This document shows, piece after piece, positions 6,851-10,333 of a DNA stretch of 10,333 nucleotides (the stretch's first letter is position 1; each line of letters begins with the position of its first letter). Origin of the DNA: Desulfobacteraceae bacterium 4572_89 (GTDB taxonomy: Bacteria; Desulfobacterota; Desulfobacteria; Desulfobacterales; Desulfobacteraceae); contig NBML01000056.1 in assembly GCA_002085465.1 (NCBI GenBank), forward strand, positions 1 to 10,333, written 5' to 3'. Under the pieces are notes generated by a model, which was not told the DNA's origin, ran no database searches, and was given only the letters and a program-made list of their open reading frames with translations. Both the position numbers and the translations under genes were made by a program.

Positions 6851-7565
6851 ACTTCTTAAAATAGCATATCAGCCCTACAAATGGCTTGTGGTGATTCCAT
6901 TTTTGTTCTTCATCACCATGATCCTGGGGCTGATCTGTATTATAGTAGGTTTTATCTTCAGCCAGGATGCAGCCAACATCCTGGCTGTGATCTGGTCCAG
7001 GCTCTGTTGCGCCATTGCCCCGTTAAAGGTCATTGTTAAAGGCAAAAAAAACTATCGCCACCACCGCTCCTATGTAGTGGTGGCCAATCATCAAAGCATG
7101 GCAGATATCCCGATCCTCCACGGATTCCTGGGCCTGAAAATCAAATGGGTGATGAAAAAAGAACTGGGGAAAATCCCTGTTTTCGGAGCAGCCTGTAACC
7201 AGCTTGGCTGCATTGCCATTGACCGATCCAATCATAAATCTGCCATCCAGTCCATAGAAGCGGCCAAAAAAAAATTATCTTCAAAAGCCTCGGTACTCTT
7301 CTTTGCTGAGGGAACAAGAAGCAGGAATGGAAAAGTAATGGCATTTAAAAAAGGGGCATTTATATTTGCCATGGAAACCGGAATTCCCATACTGCCGGTT
7401 ACCATTAAAAATTCTTTTGAGATTCTGCCCTCAGATTCCCTTGACCTTACCCCGGGAACCGTTGAAATCATAGTCCACCAGCCAGTTTATATTACACCAG
7501 CCAATGCAGACCATATGGACGAAATAATGGAAAAAACCCGCCAGACCATTGCCCAATCTCTCTAA
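6843..7565 (+). CDS. plsC: 1-acyl-sn-glycerol-3-phosphate acyltransferase (PlsC family)
   Basis: A 240-residue membrane-bound acyltransferase that transfers an acyl group to lysophosphatidic acid to give phosphatidic acid, a step of phospholipid synthesis at the inner membrane. An N-terminal hydrophobic region (about 15-40) precedes the catalytic blocks: NHQSMAD with H83 and D88 of the HX4D motif, GCIAIDR (about 122-128), FAEGTRS (154-160) and GIPILPVTI. Length is normal. The start is TTG 6843: an in-frame stop at 6834-6836 excludes anything longer, and the next in-frame ATG falls inside the membrane segment. No good Shine-Dalgarno precedes it, so translation may depend on coupling. It lies 13 nt after the DUF4340 gene and is probably the last gene of the operon. 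Acceptor specificity (lysophosphatidate or another lysolipid) is not certain. Confidence 0.9.
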   Translation: MTKLLKIAYQPYKWLVVIPFLFFITMILGLICIIVGFIFSQDAANILAVIWSRLCCAIAPLKVIVKGKKNYRHHRSYVVVANHQSMADIPILHGFLGLKIKWVMKKELGKIPVFGAACNQLGCIAIDRSNHKSAIQSIEAAKKKLSSKASVLFFAEGTRSRNGKVMAFKKGAFIFAMETGIPILPVTIKNSFEILPSDSLDLTPGTVEIIVHQPVYITPANADHMDEIMEKTRQTIAQSL

Positions 7566-7675
7566 TACAATCCCTCCAAATACAACTCACTGATTTTACA
7601 CTATTTTTTCTTGCCATTTGTTTTCCTCCCACAAATTTTGATTTTTTACCCCACTTTACTCCCCAAAACAGATAT
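7566..7675 (+). terminator. C-rich, G-poor tract, candidate Rho-dependent terminator
   Basis: By eye the ~108 nt after plsC hold about 32 C and only about 5 G before a final CGG, with many CC/CCC/CCCC clusters between T-runs, the composition of rut sites that load Rho. I found no stable hairpin followed by a T-run, so an intrinsic terminator is unlikely. The position between two operons fits. This is compositional evidence only. Confidence 0.4.
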
Positions 7676-7690
7676 TCGGCTATTACTGCT

Positions 7691-7740
7691 TTATATATAT
7701 ATTTTATTAAAATTATTTAAAAAAATTGAACTTTTTTCTT
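7691..7740 (+). promoter_or_regulatory. AT-rich tract upstream of mraZ, possible UP element
   Basis: A nearly pure A/T stretch with a TATATATATA run and A- and T-tracts leads directly into TTGACT at 7739-7744. Such tracts upstream of a -35 element can bind the RNA polymerase alpha subunit or cause DNA bending. A -35 function for TTGACT is plausible, but no convincing -10 lies 16-18 bp further on, so the promoter is only partly defined. Confidence 0.35.
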
Positions 7741-7764
7741 GACTTACAGCCCTATTTTAGCAAA

Positions 7765-7794
7765 AGTGTGTTCTATAGTGGTGGAAAGTGGATG
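7765..7794 (+). promoter_or_regulatory. Three MraZ-box-like repeats upstream of mraZ
   Basis: Three successive 10-mers, AGTGTGTTCT (7765-7774), ATAGTGGTGG (7775-7784) and AAAGTGGATG (7785-7794), place GTG[T/G] at exactly 10-bp steps. MraZ is known to bind short GTG-rich direct repeats at one-turn spacing upstream of its own gene (AAAGTG[T/G] boxes in mycoplasmas, TGGGN boxes in E. coli). Position between the promoter region and mraZ fits autoregulation of the cell-division operon. The first copy is the most divergent. Confidence 0.65.
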
Positions 7795-7816
7795 TATATT
7801 TTACAAAGGTAACAAA

Positions 7817-8257
7817 ATGTTTCGATCAAGCTCCTTTCATACAATTGACCTAAAAGGCAGGATTATCATTCCGGCAAGATTCCGGAAAGTCTTAAAGGCC
7901 GATGATGAGTATGGGGTTGTGCTTTCAATCAAGGATGGCTGTATCTATGCCTTTACCTTCAGTGAATGGAAAAATCTTGAACAAAAAATCCGTGAAAGTA
8001 AAACAGTGAGCATGGCGAGATTCAAACGTTTTTTCCTTGGCAATGCCTGCCCCCTGAAATGTGACAAACAGGACAGGATACTCATCCCCCAGAGCCTGAG
8101 AACCTATGCCAGCATTGAAAAAGATATAGTCCTTGTGGGGGTTTTGGACCGGTTTGAAATCTGGTCCCGGGAAAAATGGGATCAGGAAAACCTTAAAATG
8201 GAGCAGGAACTTGAAAAAGAGGAAGTACAAATAGAAATTGCTTCCCTAGGGTTGTAA
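7817..8257 (+). CDS. mraZ: Transcriptional regulator MraZ
   Basis: A 146-residue, nucleoid-associated regulator of the cell-division/cell-wall (dcw) cluster with two SpoVT/AbrB-like half-domains. The N-terminal FRSSSFHTIDLKGRIIIP carries the first DXXXR motif (D11-R15). The second half has CDKQDRILIP with D83-R87, where the usual Gly before Arg is Asp. Length and N-terminus match the family at ATG 7817, which has AAAGGT (7805-7810) at a 6-nt spacer. Upstream in-frame GTG codons (7778, 7781) would add residues the family lacks and would run through the putative operator. The C-terminus is a charged helix (about 118-140). It is first in the mraZ-rsmH-ftsL-ftsI order and ends 2 nt before rsmH. 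Three candidate binding boxes upstream suggest autorepression. Confidence 0.93.
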   Translation: MFRSSSFHTIDLKGRIIIPARFRKVLKADDEYGVVLSIKDGCIYAFTFSEWKNLEQKIRESKTVSMARFKRFFLGNACPLKCDKQDRILIPQSLRTYASIEKDIVLVGVLDRFEIWSREKWDQENLKMEQELEKEEVQIEIASLGL

Positions 8258-8259
8258 AA

Positions 8260-9198
8260 ATGGGCTTTGAACATACCTCTGTCATGCCAAAAGAAGTGCA
8301 TGAGTATCAAAACCTGAAACCCGGAAATATCTGCGTGGATTGTACCCTGGGTGGTTCAGGCCATGCATTGTCAACAGTCAAGGCGATAATCCCCCATGGA
8401 ATGCTCATCGGCATTGACCAGGACATGGATGCCATTAACAATGCAAAAAAAATCCTCCTGCCCTTTGAAAAAAATGTTCAGCTTTGCCACAACAATTTTT
8501 CAGATCTCCCTGGAATCCTGAAATCTCTTGAAATTCAAGGGGTAAACTCCATAGTTCTTGACCTGGGTTTTTCACTCCACCAGCTAAAAAAAGGTAACCG
8601 GGGATTCAGCTTTAATAAAAATGAACCTTTGGACATGAGAATGGATATCAGAAATCCTGTGACAGCAAAGGAAATTGTTAATACGTACAAGCTAAAAGAT
8701 CTGGTTAATATATTTTTTAAATTTGGTGAGGAACGATTTTCCCGCAGGATTGCTGCAAATATTGAAAAAAAAAGGGCTGACAAACCCATTGAAACAAGCA
8801 AAGATCTGGCTGATATCATTGTGGATGCCATTCCCGCAAAACACAGTTTTAATCAGAAAATTCATCCAGCAACCCGGGTTTTCCAGGCTTTGCGCATTGC
8901 AGTGAATAAAGAATTGGAACAGCTTGAAACCTTTATGGAAGCAATCCCCTCGCTTCTTGTAAAAGGGGGACGAATCTGCGTGATTTCCTTTCATTCCCTT
9001 GAAGACCGGATTGTTAAACACAGCCTGAGAAAATTTGAAAACGGGTGTACCTGCCCCAAAGAGCTGCCCCATTGTGTGTGCGGATTTGTACCCCAGATGA
9101 AATTTCTTTTCAAAAAGCCTTTGCTTCCGACAAAAGAAGAAGTTATGGCAAACCCCATGGCCAGAAGTTCTAAGCTAAGGGTTGCCCAGAGAATATGA
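8260..9198 (+). CDS. rsmH: 16S rRNA (cytosine(1402)-N(4))-methyltransferase RsmH
   Basis: A 312-residue SAM-dependent methyltransferase (formerly MraW) that modifies N4 of C1402 in the 16S rRNA decoding centre. The N-terminal H.SVM..EV matches the family start. The SAM-binding loop DCTLGGSGH lies at 27-35, followed by GIDQDMDA. LDLGFSLHQL at 100-109 corresponds to the usual LDLGVSS.QL, with Phe for Val and Leu for Ser. RGFSF and PLDMRMD follow intact. The HPATRVFQALRIAVN.EL block, VISFHSLEDRIVK and the Cys cluster C263, C265, C272, C274 complete the family pattern. Length is normal. It begins 2 nt after mraZ with a TAGGG Shine-Dalgarno-like site (8247-8251), and its TGA overlaps the ftsL ATG. 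Confidence 0.95.
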   Translation: MGFEHTSVMPKEVHEYQNLKPGNICVDCTLGGSGHALSTVKAIIPHGMLIGIDQDMDAINNAKKILLPFEKNVQLCHNNFSDLPGILKSLEIQGVNSIVLDLGFSLHQLKKGNRGFSFNKNEPLDMRMDIRNPVTAKEIVNTYKLKDLVNIFFKFGEERFSRRIAANIEKKRADKPIETSKDLADIIVDAIPAKHSFNQKIHPATRVFQALRIAVNKELEQLETFMEAIPSLLVKGGRICVISFHSLEDRIVKHSLRKFENGCTCPKELPHCVCGFVPQMKFLFKKPLLPTKEEVMANPMARSSKLRVAQRI

Positions 9199-9476
9199 AA
9201 CAAAAAATTGGATATAGGTGGCTGGTACTGATTTTGGTCCTGTTTTGTGAACTCATGGTTCATACCTGGATTAGAACAGAATCTACCCAGACCATTTTGA
9301 GGATATCCCAGGCCCAGGCAGAAATAGTAAAAAAATTATCCTATGGAAAAGCATTGGCAGTTGAAAGAGACCGGCTCAAATCAGACTCAAGAATCACCAG
9401 GATTGCAAGGACTCGCCTGGGCCTTTCCACAAATATATTCAACCAGACCATCTACCTCTCAGAGGAAAACCTATAA
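9195..9476 (+). CDS. ftsL: Cell division protein FtsL (short bitopic septum protein)
   Basis: A 93-residue bitopic protein: short basic N-terminus, one membrane segment (about 9-25), then a heptad-like helical stretch (about 30-65) and the pattern RITRIARTRLGL (66-77), typical of the FtsL/DivIC end of the periplasmic coiled coil. FtsL joins FtsB and FtsQ to recruit and activate FtsW and FtsI at the division site. Sequence conservation in this family is poor, so the call rests on size, topology, the R...A...LGL motif and its place between rsmH and ftsI. The ATG overlaps the rsmH stop (ATGA), giving tight translational coupling. Confidence 0.85.
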   Translation: MKQKIGYRWLVLILVLFCELMVHTWIRTESTQTILRISQAQAEIVKKLSYGKALAVERDRLKSDSRITRIARTRLGLSTNIFNQTIYLSEENL

Positions 9477-9477
9477 C

Positions 9478-9529
9478 GGGAAAAATTCAATGATGGGAAA
9501 AGCTCAATAATGGAAAAGGTTCAAAAAAT
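9478..9529 (+). repeat. 17-nt tandem repeat covering the ftsI translation start
   Basis: GGGAAAAATTCAATGAT (9478-9494) is followed without a gap by GGGAAAAGCTCAATAAT (9495-9511), 14 of 17 identical. A third, more degenerate copy (GGAAAAGGTTCAAAAAAT, 9512-9529) forms the first codons of ftsI. The first two copies pair a GGGAAAA purine tract with an ATG about 10 nt after: ATG 9490 opens a six-codon frame (MMGKAQ) whose TAA (9508-9510) overlaps the real start at 9510. Confidence 0.7.
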
Positions 9530-10333
9530 CCAACGCCGAATTCTCATGATCCAGGTCCTGCTGGTGGGCTGCATCTGTCTTTTGGCAGGCAAAGCCTTTG
9601 ATATCCAGATCCTAAAGGCCCAGGATCTGACACAAAAAGCTGAACAGGGTTATTCCAGATATCTGACCATCAAAGGTGACAGAGGACAAATCCTGGACCG
9701 CCATCTCAATAAACTGGGTACAAGCATTGATGCCCCCACCATAACAGCAGACCCTTCCCAGATAAATGATTCAGCCAGGACAGCTGCAGAACTTTCAAAA
9801 ATTTTAAAAATTAATAAAAAATTAATAAAGGAAAAACTGTCCCGGAAAGGGCGTTTTGTAGTAGTTGCCCAAAAAGTTTCTCCCAACCAGGCCAGGCAGA
9901 TCAGGAAGCTGGGGTACCAGGGAATCTACTTTGAAAATGATTCCAAACGTTTTTATCCCAATCGAAACCTTGCTGCCCAGGTAATCGGGTTTACAGGAAA
10001 AGATGATATTGGCCTGGAAGGGCTTGAATTTAAATACAATGCTATTCTGATGGGAGACACTGCAAAGACAAAAATAAAAAAGGATGGGGCCGGAAGGGTT
10101 TTGGATATCCATAAAAACCAACGGGATGAGCTAAAGGGAAACTCCATTGTATTGACCATTGACAAAAAAATTCAATTCCTTTCAGAAAGAACCCTTGAAC
10201 AGACTGTTAAAGAGTATCGGGCAAAATCCGGCATGGCTCTGGTTATGAAACCCAGTACCGGAGAACTGCTGGCCGTTGCCCATTACCCGGGATTCAACCC
10301 CAATAACTACGGGGCATTCAATAGGGAAGTTTA
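9510..10333 (+). CDS. ftsI: FtsI-type class B penicillin-binding protein, N-terminal part (runs off window end)
   Basis: The first 274 residues of a septal peptidoglycan transpeptidase that crosslinks stem peptides at the division site with FtsW. A cytoplasmic tail with QRR, a membrane segment (about 11-29), then KGDRGQILDR with the R58-G-x-I-x-D-R64 motif of class B PBPs and the pedestal/dimerisation domain, including RFYPN..LAAQVIGF and DIGLEGLE. The region from VLTIDKKIQF onward opens the transpeptidase domain. The catalytic SxxK, SxN and KTG motifs lie beyond the window, so activity cannot be judged. ATG 9510 is chosen because family homology starts here and the only nearby upstream ATGs (9490, 9493) are in a frame closed at 9508. 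Location after ftsL supports FtsI (PBP3) rather than an elongation PBP2. Confidence 0.92.
   Translation, partial: MEKVQKIQRRILMIQVLLVGCICLLAGKAFDIQILKAQDLTQKAEQGYSRYLTIKGDRGQILDRHLNKLGTSIDAPTITADPSQINDSARTAAELSKILKINKKLIKEKLSRKGRFVVVAQKVSPNQARQIRKLGYQGIYFENDSKRFYPNRNLAAQVIGFTGKDDIGLEGLEFKYNAILMGDTAKTKIKKDGAGRVLDIHKNQRDELKGNSIVLTIDKKIQFLSERTLEQTVKEYRAKSGMALVMKPSTGELLAVAHYPGFNPNNYGAFNREV

Noticed and set aside
7691..7710. TATATATATA run as a microsatellite or origin-like element
   Set aside because: Short, without DnaA boxes or other origin features; better explained as an AT-rich promoter-upstream tract.
7739..7767. Complete sigma70 promoter using TTGACT as -35
   Set aside because: At 16-18 bp spacing the -10 positions read AAAAGT-like sequence, far from TATAAT; TATTTT and TATAGT nearby have wrong spacing, so only the -35 was noted.
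7739..7816. Longer MraZ starting upstream at TTG 7739 or GTG 7778/7781
   Set aside because: The extra residues have no counterpart in MraZ, these codons lie in the promoter/operator region, and ATG 7817 has a well-placed Shine-Dalgarno.

Overview
The window reads as ordinary chromosomal DNA of an anaerobic Gram-negative bacterium, most likely a sulfate reducer of the Desulfobacterales (Desulfobacter/Desulfobacula-like). This is inference, from the moderate-to-low GC, the protein style, and Gld-type ABC genes lying beside an mraZ-led cell-division cluster. All genes are on the + strand and densely packed. No RNA gene, insertion sequence, CRISPR array or phage gene was seen.

Region 1 (1-1191) is the end of an ECF-type vitamin/metal uptake locus: the C-terminal part of an EcfA/CbiO-like ATPase overlapping an EcfT/CbiQ-like membrane subunit. 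The substrate-binding S component is not in view, so the substrate is unknown.

Region 2 (about 1192-7565) starts after a 150-bp gap that holds a plausible sigma70 promoter. It is probably one operon: a small protein with two tandem ribbon-helix-helix-like units; a GldA-like ABC ATPase; a GldF-like permease; a large GldG-family auxiliary protein anchored at both ends; a membrane-anchored DUF4340 protein; and a PlsC-type 1-acyl-glycerol-3-phosphate acyltransferase. The ATPase, permease, GldG and DUF4340 proteins probably form one envelope complex. Its substrate is unknown, and related gene sets occur in many non-gliding bacteria. The RHH protein is a candidate regulator or DNA-binding partner.

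Region 3 (7566-7816) separates the two operons. Its first ~110 nt are very C-rich and G-poor, with no intrinsic hairpin, which suggests Rho-dependent termination. An AT-rich tract, a -35-like TTGACT and three MraZ-box-like repeats with a strict 10-bp period follow, just upstream of mraZ.

Region 4 (7817-10333) is the start of the dcw cluster: mraZ, rsmH (mraW), ftsL and the N-terminal part of an FtsI-type class B penicillin-binding protein, cut by the window end. The genes are tightly coupled. The ftsL-ftsI junction carries a 17-nt tandem duplication of the translation-start region.

Most of the window is recognisable. The items most worth a second look are the duplicated-RHH protein heading the Gld operon, the MraZ boxes, the duplicated initiation site of ftsI, and the TTG start of plsC overlapped by a six-codon minigene.
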